Shown: piece by piece, positions 1-9,476 of the stretch
Position numbering within the stretch: the first letter of the stretch is position 1
Layout: each line of letters starts with the position of its first letter
Assembly (NCBI GenBank): GCA_963966185.1
Contig: CAWZYM010000142.1
Span: 17,501 to 81,500 of the forward strand
Direction: 5' to 3'
Length of the DNA stretch: 64,000 bases
Source of the DNA: Rhabditoides inermis
Taxonomy: Eukaryota; Nematoda; Chromadorea; Rhabditida; Rhabditidae
Made by a program: the position numbers and the translations under genes
The notes under the pieces: model-generated
Databases searched by the model: none
What the model saw: only the letters and a program-made list of their open reading frames with translations
Told to the model about the DNA's origin: nothing

Positions 1-325
1 TACGCAAGCCACACTTTATCCCTTCTTCCTCTACTCGAACAACGGTGACATTGCCACTCCTTCTCTCCTCTCATCTTACTATATAGCGAGTGTGAGAAAG
101 ACAGACAGACAGACAGAATACGCAAGCCACACTTTATCCCTTCTTCCTCTACTCGAACAACGGTGACATTGCCACTCCTTCTCTCCTCTCATCTTACTAT
201 ATAGCGAGTGTGAGAAAGACAGACAGACAGTGAGACAGCCAGACAGACAGAATACGCAAACCCCACTTTATCCCTTCTTTCTGCCCTCATACAGCAGTGT
301 CATTCGAACAACACACTTGACTATA
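1..325. repeat. GACA-cored satellite, array 1
   Basis: Tandem units of about 114-126 bp. Each has a (GACA)2-7 core after GCGAGTGTGAGAAA, then a conserved block reading TACGCAA, CCACACTTTA, CTCTACTCGAACAAC, GTGACATTGCCACTCC and CATCTTACTATATAG. Length differences between units come mostly from the GACA count. The array continues beyond the left edge of the window. The same unit recurs in four other arrays in this window. Long reading frames across it are low-complexity artefacts. Confidence 0.95.
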
Positions 326-469
326 TAACTAATATCTCTACGTGTGTGTGCGGGCTGAATGGGGACTGAACGCATGGGCTGTACGGAGGAAGGGGCGGAT
401 CCATTGGAGGCGGGGTCAGCTTATTGCTATCGCTACGTGTGTGTGCGGGGTTTTAGACCTTACAAGAAG

Positions 470-543
470 AGCTCGGGAGGAATCGAACCTCCATCGAAAG
501 CCTCAATCAGAGGCTAACTAAGCAAACCAGCACAAGCCCGAGA
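470..543 (-). repeat. tRNA-derived SINE head, copy 1
   Basis: On the minus strand the segment folds like a tRNA: T-arm GGAGG-TTCGATT-CCTCC with a perfect B box, anticodon arm AGCCT-CTGATTG-AGGCT, and an acceptor stem GGGCTTG/CGAGCTC with two G-U pairs. The 7-nt loop would place anticodon GAT (Ile), but position 37 is T and the D-arm is weak. The 3' side continues TTCTTG here, rather than the TTTT run of the later copies. I read it as a SINE head, not a working tRNA. Confidence 0.75.
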
Positions 544-2053
544 AATGGGCAAAAACCCGCACACACAATAATCACGAGAGAGAGGTATGAGGAGGGGAGA
601 GTGGTTAGATAATCCTATACACGCTACCAACATCCCTACATCGCTGCAAATAGTCAAGCCCTCTATACACTCATCTCATAAACAACCATGAATTCGCAGC
701 GGCACGATAGGGAAGATCCGCAATCTCTTCGGAGACCCGTCGCCGTGCCCTCGTCCACGTCAAGAAGAAAAAAGACTGTCGAAGAAAGAAGATTTCAACA
801 ACTTCTTACCCTATCCCCTTTTTTAGAACTTCCTAACTTTCCAATTCCAACAACTATTATGTTCCTTTTATGTAGTAACCCAACACATTCCCCTCCCCTC
901 CCTGCCGTTATCTAAGTCGGCCGGCGTCTCGACTAAATAGGAGGCGGACGTTGCCTGATGCACAGCGTGGCACCGAGGTCGCGTTCTGCCCCCGGTGCCA
1001 TCTCCTCCCCATCCATCAACTCTTTGCCCCGCCCACTATTGTATCGTATTTAAGTTTTAAGCCCATCAAGCCTTGATGCATGGCCATTCCTCGCGGATGA
1101 ACCTCTTGAGTGTTCTCGGGGTATTCGCAGATGTGGGGGATTGGACCGTATACAGACAAGGCCAGTCATGTATGCGACGATCTCCTCAAAAAACATAACA
1201 ACTTCTGCGCATCAGTCACTGGCCACTTCCGCAACGCACTCAATAAGAGGATAGAGAACGTGCAACGCAGAACACTTCCTCCCTCATCGCTTGCACTTCA
1301 ACATACTAGGTTCTTGCTTTGTGTAGTTTATAATGTGCAGTACAAGGCGCACTCTGTCAACCAACTGTCCAGCCAATTTATCAGAACTGCGTGTGCGTGT
1401 GTTCACTTCCCGGAATTCGCTCTTACTCGTGTGCGAGAAAATCCGCAACGCGTCACTCACACTTCCGGTCTGGCCAGTTTGAAACACACTTCTCACCTTA
1501 GTTACACCGCACATCGTTCTTAAACTGCATTATTAATCTATACAAACAAGCATATTATCCTAGCTTCACGTGAATCGATCGATAATCAATCGATAAAAAT
1601 TTCCAATAATTCAAAACTCACATCATCCTATCGATAATTCAGTCGATAATCAATTGTAGGAAATCGTCGGTCGTTTGTAGATAGTTCTGATAATGTAGTT
1701 AGCCGCTTTCCTCTTCAATGGAACGAGTGGTAGAAGCTGAAAAGAAGAAATTGAGCAGATTGTAGCAAATTGTATGTCTCCCGTCTAGTCTAGCTGTATC
1801 AACGAAGTCAGGGTTTTCCAGCAAAATCCCATATAAGTTAGCCTTCTCTTCGACGTATCACAACGGTCGGCCGCCCGTGCAACTCAAGAAGAGAGCCACT
1901 TCAGTGTAAACACCGGACAATCCTGATCAAGGTCGGCTCGACAGTGCCGAAACACCGGTGCCATCGCTATGATACTAGTGTCTACACTGTGCCATCCCGA
2001 CCATTCTTTGCCGGTAGTCCCGGAACACTTAGCAATCTGATCGTAGGGATTTT
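544..2053. other. Duplicated spacer with two short ORFs of no supported function
   Basis: Open frames lie at 688-915 (75 codons) and 1110-1523 (137 codons) on the plus strand, and both recur in copy B. Because the copies are almost identical, their shared openness says nothing about selection. Neither translation has a domain, signal peptide or motif I recognise. From 1560 to 1690 the DNA is rich in ATCGAT and CGATAATC motifs. A degenerate cousin of the 96-bp minisatellite unit (GATCAAGG, GTGCCGAAACACCGGTGCCATCG) sits at 1922-1972. Confidence 0.5.
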
Positions 2054-2629
2054 AAGTATACACTCAGTTCCCGATCAAGGTTGACTCACTGTGCCGAAAC
2101 ACTGGTGCCATCGCAGTAATCAGGTCCATCAACATGTATACAAGTGGCTAAGTATACACTCAGTTCCCGATCAAGGTTGACTCACTGTGCCGAAACACTG
2201 GTGCCATCGCAGTAATCAGGTCCATCAACATGTATACAAGTGGCTAAGTATACACTCAGTTCCCGATCAAGGTTGACTCACTGTGCCGAAACACTGGTGC
2301 CATCGCAGTAATCAGGTCCATCAACATGTATACAAGTGGCTAAGTATACACTCAGTTCCCGATCAAGGTTGACTCACTGTGCCGAAACACTGGTGCCATC
2401 GCAGTAATCAGGTCCATCAACATGTATACAAGTGGCTAAGTATACACTCAGTTCCCGATCAAGGTTGACTCACTGTGCCGAAACACTGGTGCCATCGCAG
2501 TAATCAGGTCCATCAACATGTATACAAGAGGCTAAGTATACACTCAGTTCCCGATCAAGGTTGACTCACTGTGCCGAAACACTGGTGCCATCGCAGTAAT
2601 CAGGTCCATCAACATGTATACAAGTGCCT
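2054..2629. repeat. 96-bp minisatellite, copy A (six units)
   Basis: Six head-to-tail 96-bp units start with AAGTATACACTCAGTTCCCG at 2054, 2150, 2246, 2342, 2438 and 2534, with only one or two substitutions between them. A diverged half unit follows at 2630-2690. There are no unique spacers, so this is not a CRISPR array. Confidence 0.97.
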
Positions 2630-3390
2630 AAGTATACACAGGGCGATCCCAATCAAGGTAGGTTTAACAGTGCCGAAACACCTGATCCATATATGACTGT
2701 GACCACACCCTCCCCGTGTCTACTCGCGGCAATTCCCGATGGAATTTGGCTCTAGTCAAGTACTTGAACCATCCGTCTGAGATTCGCCAAAAGAGTCCAC
2801 ACCCACGAGTCATGACTATCGTTGATACAACTAACTCCTATACGCATAAATCCACTCATCTCATAAGCTCCTCTCCATGGAATGGGCTGGACGTAGAGTG
2901 GCGGATCCATAGGGGGCGGGAGCATAGGGGCGGGGCCAGCGGGGTGATCTGCAAGAGCGGTTGGATGAGAGACAGCAACAAACAGACAACGAGAGGGAAG
3001 AGAGAGAAGATATGCAAGACATGCTCACCAGACAGCACCAGCTCTCGCGACGCGCACTTGAGAAATGACCCACCCTTCCATTTCCAACGGCCGCGTCGAC
3101 TCGAATCAGACATGCTAATGTGAAGCCCCGCCCACAAAACGTGCCTGACGAAACAATGAATGACGAGTGCCGCTGAGGCGTATTAGACTAATGTGGAACC
3201 ATGCTAATTAACAAATTACCGCGTTCTTTGATCATAAAGAGAGCATGGATTGTTTCACAGTGCCGGCAGTTTGTGGCCGCCGGGCATGGCACAACCACAC
3301 AACACCAATGTGCTGGACACTAACACCAACTCCAAATCATCCGGTCACTTCATCAATCAGATTGCAGTCCGGTTAAACAAACCTCAATAG
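2630..3390. other. Duplicated spacer with G-rich block, no gene
   Basis: Holds the diverged end of the minisatellite, then a GC-rich block (2900-2950) with several runs of four or five G on the plus strand. An open frame at 2716-3123 exists in both duplicate copies but has no recognisable domain and overlaps antisense frames of similar length. I see no supportable gene. Confidence 0.5.
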
Positions 3391-3462
3391 GCGCTCCTCG
3401 ACACTGAAGCAAGTACTTCGATTTGCCACACTAGCGTTGTTCTTTTCGTTGGAGTAGTTTGA
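3391..3462 (+). pseudogene. Possible retropepsin remnant, copy A
   Basis: Directly after a stop codon (3388-3390) one frame reads ALLDTEASTSIC and runs to a stop at 3462. It resembles the aspartic protease active site of LTR retroelements, where the family has D-T/S-G-A; here the glycine is a glutamate. Nothing else of a pol gene is clear around it, although the next frame (3473-3664) is open. This could be chance. Confidence 0.25.
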
Positions 3463-3865
3463 AACAGATGAAGTGAGCACAGCGGAAGGCATGTCTTGCG
3501 CCTTTATGAAAATCAAAGATTACGCAATCGAGACAGTAACTATGCAGCATATGCAGTTCAATGAGAAATTGTACTTTGCATATGGAGTCGCGCCTCCCAA
3601 CGATACTCCCAAGGTAGATCTAGGTGACACAATTCTTCATCAACTTCCGCGTAAATATTTTTGATTCAATCTAACAAAAGGATCGCGGTCGTTCTACCAT
3701 ACTGAAGCTAAAAGATATTAATCAATACAACTCATATCATTCGCGGTATGGACCGAACGCGGGGCGGGGGGGGGGGGGCGGATCCATTGGGGGCGGAGCC
3801 ATAGGGGCGGGGTCCGCTAATTGCTATCGCTACGTGTGTGTGCAGGGTTTTAGACCTTACAAAAA

Positions 3866-3939
3866 GAGCTCGGGAGGAATCGAACCTCCATCGGAAGCCT
3901 CAATCAGAGGCTGACTAAGCAAACCAGCACGAACCCGAG
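3866..3939 (-). repeat. tRNA-derived SINE head, copy 2
   Basis: Same fold as copy 1 with acceptor 5' strand GGGTTCG, which still pairs with CGAGCTC. It is flanked on its terminator side by GGGGCGGG runs (3762-3815), part of the composite repeat. Confidence 0.75.
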
Positions 3940-4553
3940 AAATGGCCAACACCCGGCACACACAATAACCCACAGTATGCCATAAATCATAAATATGTTT
4001 GATTCAATCTAACAATAACATCGCTATCGTTCTATCATGTTGAAGCTAACCGCGGGACATTTCACTATATCCTATACGCACAACGTTCACAAATCACACT
4101 TTCGGATCGATTAATAATCGATACAAACTCATCTCATATGCTCCTATCATCGGCACTCATCTCATATGCTCCTATCCTAGGCTCAGCGCAGAGGGGCGGT
4201 GCCATAGGGGCGGGGTCAGCGTAGCGGTCTGCAAGAGCGGAAGGTAAGAGACGGCAGCGGACAACGAGATACAGGAGAGAGGGGAAGTACATTCCATTCA
4301 AATGGTTCCACCGAAACACCACGCACGGACGATTGAACGTGCTAACGAAAGTACAAATTTGGATAAACTAAAGAAAGGCTGTCATAACGCATCTCCTTGT
4401 TTCTCTCCCTCCCTCTCTCCTTCCCCTCTCTCTTTCTCTCTCAACTTTCTCCCTCCCTTTCGCTTTTCTTCTCTCTCTCTCTCTCTCTCTCTCAACTCTC
4501 TCCCTCCCTGTCGCTTTTCTTCTTCTCTCTCTCTCTCTCTCTTTCTCGCAAAC
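3940..4553. other. Diverged macro-repeat relative and CT-rich tract
   Basis: From 3975 to 4340 the sequence is a diverged relative of the 2.2-kb macro-repeat at 23711-31640 (shared CTCATCTCATATGCTCC, GCTCAGCGCAGAGGGGCGG, CATTCAAATGGTTCCACCG). It is followed by a CT/CCCT-rich tract at 4395-4553. The serine- and leucine-rich reading frames here reflect the tract. No gene. Confidence 0.7.
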
Positions 4554-4935
4554 CACACTTTATGCCTTCTTCCTCTACTCGAACAACAGTGACATTGCCA
4601 CTCCTTCTCTCATCTCATCTTACTATATAGCGAGTGTGATAAAGACAGACAGACAGACAGAATACGCAAACCACACTTTATGCCTTCTTCCTCTACTCGA
4701 ACAACAGTGACATTGCCACTCCTTCTCTCCTCTCATCTTACTATATGGCGAGTGTGAGAAAGACAGACAGACAGAATACGCAAACCACACTTTATGCCTT
4801 CTTCCTCTACTCGAACAACAGTGACATTGCCACTCCTTCTCTCCTCTCATCTTACTATATAGCGAGTGTGAGACAGCCAGACAGACAGACAGAATACGCA
4901 AACCACACTTTATGCCTTCTTCCTCTACTTAGTAT
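4554..4935. repeat. GACA-cored satellite, array 2
   Basis: About three units of the same satellite as array 1. The array stops abruptly after CTTCTTCCTCTACTTAG near 4935. Confidence 0.93.
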
Positions 4936-5525
4936 CAGTAGATGGAGGAGTTTATCATATGATGCGCTTTTAGAATAACCACATTGATTTTGAAACATTA
5001 TGCACATGTTGTGATGTGAAAGAGGTAGAAGAGGATAACTCTTTGGAGGCGCGATCAGAATCAATCAAATAAACCATCGATATGAAATAAAACTAGAATC
5101 CTACAATATCGCAGATCAGACGAAGGTAGCACACGGATGAGCCACGACCCAAATGAGAAAGACAGAGAACAAAGCGCCTTTTGGGAAGAATATTCGCGAT
5201 CCTCTATTTGTTTAACCTCTATCTCTTTATAAACCGCACTCTCAAAAAAATCCAGCCTAGAAGTCCAAACTTACTTTGTTTAAAGATACAGTGGCCTATT
5301 TTTAACAATTTTTAATGATTTATAGTCCACAAAAACACAAACAAACTTAAATTGGAACGGAGAAACAAAGGTTCATCGTGATTGAGAAACGCTCATCGGC
5401 AACTCTGATCGCAGAATTTCAAATTCCCGCTCGAAAAAACATAGCAAACCCGGTTTGTATCGATAGCTGCGCGTGTGTTGAGTATATCTACCGCACTCTA
5501 TATATCTCCCGCAACTATCCCTCAT
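4936..5525. other. Unique spacer, no gene seen
   Basis: AT-rich DNA without a convincing coding frame or repeat on either strand. Confidence 0.5.
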
Positions 5526-5588
5526 GGTATTGTGGATAGCATGCGCAGCTGCTTATGTGAGTAACCCGGGTTCGATCCCCACCGCACC
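5526..5588 (+). repeat. Degenerate tRNA-like sequence
   Basis: Contains an intact B box (GGGTTCGATCC) preceded by an A-box-like GTGGATAGCATGCGC at about the right spacing. The T stem pairs only over its inner three bases and I cannot close an acceptor stem. Best read as a tRNA-derived repeat or pseudo-tRNA. Confidence 0.4.
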
Positions 5589-5876
5589 CGCTTGTTTTGT
5601 GTAATTCCTCACGTGATTTCAACCAACTTTTCAACTGGTATCGTGTGTTTTCTTGGCGAGCAAAGAAACGCGCGAAATTTGAAAATTTACGATCAGCATG
5701 CTTGTTGAATAGGCCCCTGTATCTTTAACACCACACTTTGTTGTTGTCGTCGGAATTATTGGAGGTGCTATCAGTGCGGCATATTTCCTTCGGATCTGAC
5801 TTCCATATCAAATACCAACCGTTACATTTCAAGCATACGTTTCAAGCTGCATTGATCAACCAACAAACATATGTTG
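5589..5876. other. Spacer, no gene seen
   Basis: No supportable coding frame, repeat or RNA fold. Confidence 0.4.
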
Positions 5877-5879
5877 GGT

Positions 5880-5947
5880 AGTGGCGGGCGAAAGCGAATC
5901 ATGGAGTAGACACTCTCACTTTGCATGCCTCGCTCTCGTCCGCCACT
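5880..5947 (+). other. Tandem hairpin locus, hairpin 1
   Basis: AGTGGCGGGCG at the start pairs with CGTCCGCCACT at the end. The stem is about 17 bp with one G-U pair and one A-C mismatch, then CATG pairs with CATG nearer the loop. The 68-nt size resembles a pre-miRNA hairpin. It lies in a repeat unit of about 210 bp present twice. Confidence 0.5.
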
Positions 5948-6089
5948 CCCTTTCATGCATTCTCATTGTGTGTATCTTGTAGAGTAGAGGAAGGAGGAAG
6001 AAGTCGTTGAGCAAGTAGTCGACGCGGCCAGCACAGATCTCTCAATACGTTCCAAGCTGGATTGATGAACGAAACAACATGTGTTGAGT

Positions 6090-6157
6090 AGTGGCGGGCG
6101 AGAGCGAATCATGGAGTGGAGAGTGTAACTTTGCATGCCTCGCTCTCGTCCGCCACT
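6090..6157 (+). other. Tandem hairpin locus, hairpin 2
   Basis: Second copy, 210 bp downstream and again 68 nt. Here GCGAGAGCG pairs fully with CGCTCTCGT through one G-U pair, so the stem is better than in hairpin 1 while the loop has changed more. The arms are kept and the loop diverges, which fits a structured RNA but is weak evidence from two copies. Confidence 0.5.
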
Positions 6158-6523
6158 CCCTTTCATGCATTCTCATTGTGTGTATCTTGTAGAGTAGAGG
6201 AAGGAAGGAGAAGTCGTTGGGCAAGTAGTCGACGCGGCCAGCAGAGAGGTTCTCGATGAGCTATTTTCCGCCTTGCTCAAGGGTACGGGGGGAAGATCAT
6301 TTCAACCCGATCGCGCGATGCGAGAGAGGAAGAAACAAATAAATATGTTTTTGCTATAAATGTGTTTCTGTTATTGGTGTGTTAGAAATGTGTGTTTTTT
6401 TATATAAAAGAAAAAAAGCGTTGTGTTACTGTTCGTTACAAACGGCATTCGTACTGTGTCGTGTTTTCCTACCAGATGTCCCATGAGAGAGTAGTGGGGT
6501 GTGGAAGAGTCAATCTATAATCA
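6158..6523. other. Spacer after the hairpin pair
   Basis: The end of the 210-bp duplicated unit runs to about 6250, followed by AT-rich sequence. No gene seen. Confidence 0.4.
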
Positions 6524-6849
6524 ATTATCTTTCAAAAGTACTTCCAAGTAAAAGTAGTTGGTTTGTACTGTTGTCTCAGTTGAGCAAAAGGACTGACATG
6601 TTTTCAATGGAGACATGTGCCAACAGGTCTCTCTCATACCAGTGCAAAGCGGCCATATTATAATGAACGCGTTTACGAAGTTATGCAGTTATTATCTAAA
6701 AGCACAACTTCTGTTGTAACATAACACGTCGAATAATGCTGAGAGCCTGTTTGCACATGTCTCCATTGAAAACATGTCAGTCCTTTTGCTCAACTGAGAC
6801 AACAGTACAAACCAACTACTTTTACTTGGAAGTACTTTTGAAAGATAAT
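6524..6849. repeat. Long near-perfect foldback (inverted repeat)
   Basis: The arm at 6524-6632 is the reverse complement of 6741-6849 with one substitution and one 1-nt gap; the spacer is about 108 bp. I find no convincing target-site duplication outside the arms. A transcript through it would form a dsRNA stem of about 108 bp. It could be a foldback/MITE-type element or a hairpin-RNA locus. Confidence 0.85.
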
Positions 6850-7829
6850 ATTTGTCCTTTTCTTAATTTGTTTCACAAAATTACATTTTATACACGTTCG
6901 CGATTCGCTGCGAGGATACCGACGCGCACCCGCTATTCGCCTATCTCTCTCTCTCTCTCTCACTCACACACAGAGGGGGCGGGGCGAAAGCGATTGTCCG
7001 ACGCCCGCCCGCCCGACACCAATCTCAATCCGCACTCGAATGCGGACTCTCCGTATCTCGCTTCAAATTCAATCAAACTCAATACAACTTTCTATAACTC
7101 TATCGAATAGAGATGTGAATGCAATGTAACAGTGGAAATCACTTCAAAATGAGGAAAAGTGCTTCATCCGGGAAAAGTCGTTTTTGAGCATTCTAGCGCG
7201 CGGGGACATCCAGTACAAACGAGAGGGCGCTGGCGCGCCCTCTCTAATTTTTTGGAGGCGGGTTACGGGGTCGTGGCTTACGGGTGTTTCCGCCCCTTTT
7301 GGTACCGCCCCCGTCGCTCCATTTCTCGGAGATCCGCCCCCTAGTGCTCCGCCCCTCTAGACCACGCCTGTTGAGCTCCGCCGTGAGACAGAGATGCAGA
7401 GCAGTTTGAACTTATGCAAAGTATTATGAAATTGTTACAGTTAAACTGCTATATTTATATTATGTTACTGTTGCATTTTCCCCCATTCATTTGAATTCTC
7501 GAGTGCGCGAGAGCGGTTGTTTCTGTCTCTTCTTGCGCGTCACTCTCTCCCACTTCCGGTGTACTTTCCAGAACGCGCGCGAGTGAGCCTTTCCGGTAGC
7601 AACTCGGCATATCGATTGATAACGTAGCCACTTTCTCACTGTTCGAGAGCTCTGTCAGCGGATAGCAAACCGGATTCATACATATTCTATCCAACTCGCA
7701 GATGGAATCGGATGCAACTCCCTTGAAGACAACAGTTGATTCTGTTTTCTATTCATTTGCAAACAAAATACTGTACACACAAACATATCAATCACCAATA
7801 CAGAACTAGACGGAATTGGCAAAAGTTCT
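6850..7829. other. Spacer with CT microsatellite and GC-rich repeat fragments
   Basis: A (CT)n run (6943-6961) leads into GAGGGGGCGGGGCG, and 7190-7380 is a GC-rich block with repeated CCGCCCC motifs. The short frames here (6736-7110, 7159-7344 and the antisense 7455-7694) have no recognisable domain. No gene supported. Confidence 0.4.
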
Positions 7830-7893
7830 TATTGAACTCCATACTGACAACTCAGTGAGAGAATGCTCTAACCACTACACCACAACGGCCGCT
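7830..7893 (-). repeat. tRNA-Glu-like SINE head
   Basis: On the minus strand GTGGTGTAGTGGTTAGAGC is a strong A box and D-arm, followed by CTCTCAC, which is the anticodon loop of tRNA-Glu(CTC). The B box is degraded (GGAGTTCAATA). This points to a SINE derived from a Glu tRNA. Confidence 0.5.
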
Positions 7894-8370
7894 CCCTGCA
7901 CAATATCGCTCCCTGCGCAATGAGAGGTATGGCCTGGATTGACAATCCACACTCCTCAGTTTCAAAACGTAAACCCTTGAAATGTACAAATGGATAATCA
8001 TGTTGCCTTCAGCCAAATAGGAAATATCTTATGTCAAAATGATCATGGTTCACGAAATTGGTACGGAATAGCAGATATTCGAAATGAGCCGTTCGCAGCT
8101 TCGTTTCGAGAGATGAACTAAGACGTGCATGGCTTAATTTTGCTACTGAGCGGAGCATATGACTGACCGCTGACAGGATCAGTCACGTAAAATGCAAAAT
8201 GGTATGCGGATTTCGGCGCGATATCTGGCCTCTTTGGCGGGGACAGTCGGCCGAGCCAGCTCTCAAAACCTGGACCCGAGAGAAAAGAGTGGTCAATGCT
8301 GCATCGCAATGTCGCTATGACGTCATGATCTCTTAGCGACCTTAACACTCCCGTATAACTGTTAAAGAAT

Positions 8371-8437
8371 GTGAGCGGTTAGTGTTGTGGTAACGCTTTT
8401 GCCCGGTAATCGAACGACCCGGGTTCAATTCTTTTTG
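8371..8437 (+). repeat. Degenerate tRNA-like SINE head
   Basis: TTAGTGTTGTGGTAACGC resembles an A box and CCCGGGTTCAATTC a B box, at tRNA spacing and followed by a T5 run (TTCTTTTTG). The stems do not pair well. The neighbouring minus-strand frame at 8118-8348 looks like repeat-derived translation. Confidence 0.4.
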
Positions 8438-8724
8438 CATACGGACACTGTGAAATGTGGTCAGGGACGCTCACATCAAGTTTTGCGAATAGTTTGACAT
8501 GCTTTATAACCTACGGCATTTCACTAGCTGTCACAAAACAATCATCCATTCATCCAAATCCAATCATGACGAATGCGTTTATATCTGAAGCTATGACCAT
8601 TAATCACACCCGGAAGTGTTCACTTCGCGATGTTTAATTTGATCTCATGCTTCCCCTTCTACGAGTAATGATCACATATGCGATTCTGAGTGAAGGAGAG
8701 CAATAGAGGAAATGAGCGGAAGAT

Positions 8725-8728
<4 letters not shown>
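8438..8728. other. Spacer, no gene seen
   Basis: A 60-codon frame at 8455-8637 has no recognisable feature. Otherwise unremarkable. Confidence 0.4.
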
Positions 8729-8765
<37 letters not shown>

Positions 8766-8809
8766 CGTCCGTTCCGGCCTGCTCGCGCTCTCTGCTTCGT
8801 CTGGGTCCG

Positions 8810-8853
<44 letters not shown>
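8729..8853. repeat. Paired (GA)n microsatellites
   Basis: Two long GA runs (8729-8762 and 8812-8853) each followed by AAGTCGTCCG and a TCCGGCCTGCT block, so the whole 100-bp unit is duplicated in tandem. Confidence 0.9.
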
Positions 8854-8856
<3 letters not shown>

Positions 8857-9031
8857 CGTCCGCTCCGGCCTGCTTCGTTTTGTTAAATCTTTGTTCTTTG
8901 TTGAATTGCATGTGTGATTGAATGGGCTTTCCGGCTCATTACATAGAACAAAGAAATTCTTATTTATCGGTTTTCTTCTTCTTTGTTATCGTTGTTACCT
9001 CATTCATTGATTTTCTTTTTCTTTTTGCAGG

Positions 9032-9309
9032 ATGTCAGCGGCCATGATGGAAAGAATGCGAGCTGGAAGGCAGAAGCGCATAGAAGAGGAAGCAGATTTC
9101 TACAAGCTCATTATTCTTCAGAATATTGCTTCGCAAGTAGCTCACACCTTTTTCTTTATTTTAACAATGATTTGCAGGAACTCGCGCTTGTCGACAAAGA
9201 AGTAGAGTCGTTGGAATCACAAACTGCTTCAATCAGAGACGAGCGGAAGAAGTTGGAGATCGTGGCCACCGAGAATGCAGCTCGCGCAGTAGCTGATTCG
9301 GAATTCTGA
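9032..9309 (+). CDS. Small two-exon coiled-coil protein, unidentified
   Basis: Exon 1 is 9032-9136 and exon 2 is 9178-9309. The 41-bp intron has a GTAGCT donor and a TTTGCAG acceptor and falls between codons. The 78-residue product is almost wholly charged and helical, with an R/K-rich start (RAGRQKRIEEEADFYK) and a heptad-like middle (ELALVDKEVESLESQ), so a short coiled coil is likely. The ATG lies one base after a long polypyrimidine-CAG (TTTTTCTTTTTGCAG), which is where a nematode spliced leader would be added. I do not recognise the family. It sits head-to-tail with the NDUFS1 remnant and occupies the place where that gene's 5' exons should be. Confidence 0.6.
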
Positions 9310-9476
9310 TTCGATGACCTGATTCGACCTGCAGGATCAGTCGGTCGCTTTCGGATCTGATCGCTCTCGCCACCAGTGCAAATCTGATGGAAAGCGGTAC
9401 GTTATCTTTAATATCGAAGCAGAAAGTATTTTTTTGTCATAGGTACTTGAAGATGCATGTTTTCAGCGCCGTCGAG

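Larger units (their letters stand above)
1..3770. repeat. Segmental duplication, copy A
   Basis: This segment matches 16508-22960 almost base for base: constant offset 16507 up to the minisatellite and 19204 after it. I see only scattered substitutions and small indels, such as a 5-bp deletion of TCTAG in copy B near 18295 and a deletion of about 28 bp in copy B near 22738. Copy A has six 96-bp minisatellite units and no Helitron. Identity falls at the GC-rich SINE boundary near 3770. Whether this is a true duplication or two haplotypes placed in one contig cannot be told here. Confidence 0.9.

Noticed and set aside
2054..2629. Regular direct repeats that could suggest a CRISPR array
   Set aside because: The whole 96-bp unit repeats with no unique spacers, and the context is eukaryotic; it is a minisatellite.
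3866..3939. A functional tRNA-Ile(GAT) gene
   Set aside because: Weak D-arm, T at position 37, an anticodon unusual for animals and presence in every macro-repeat argue for a SINE head.
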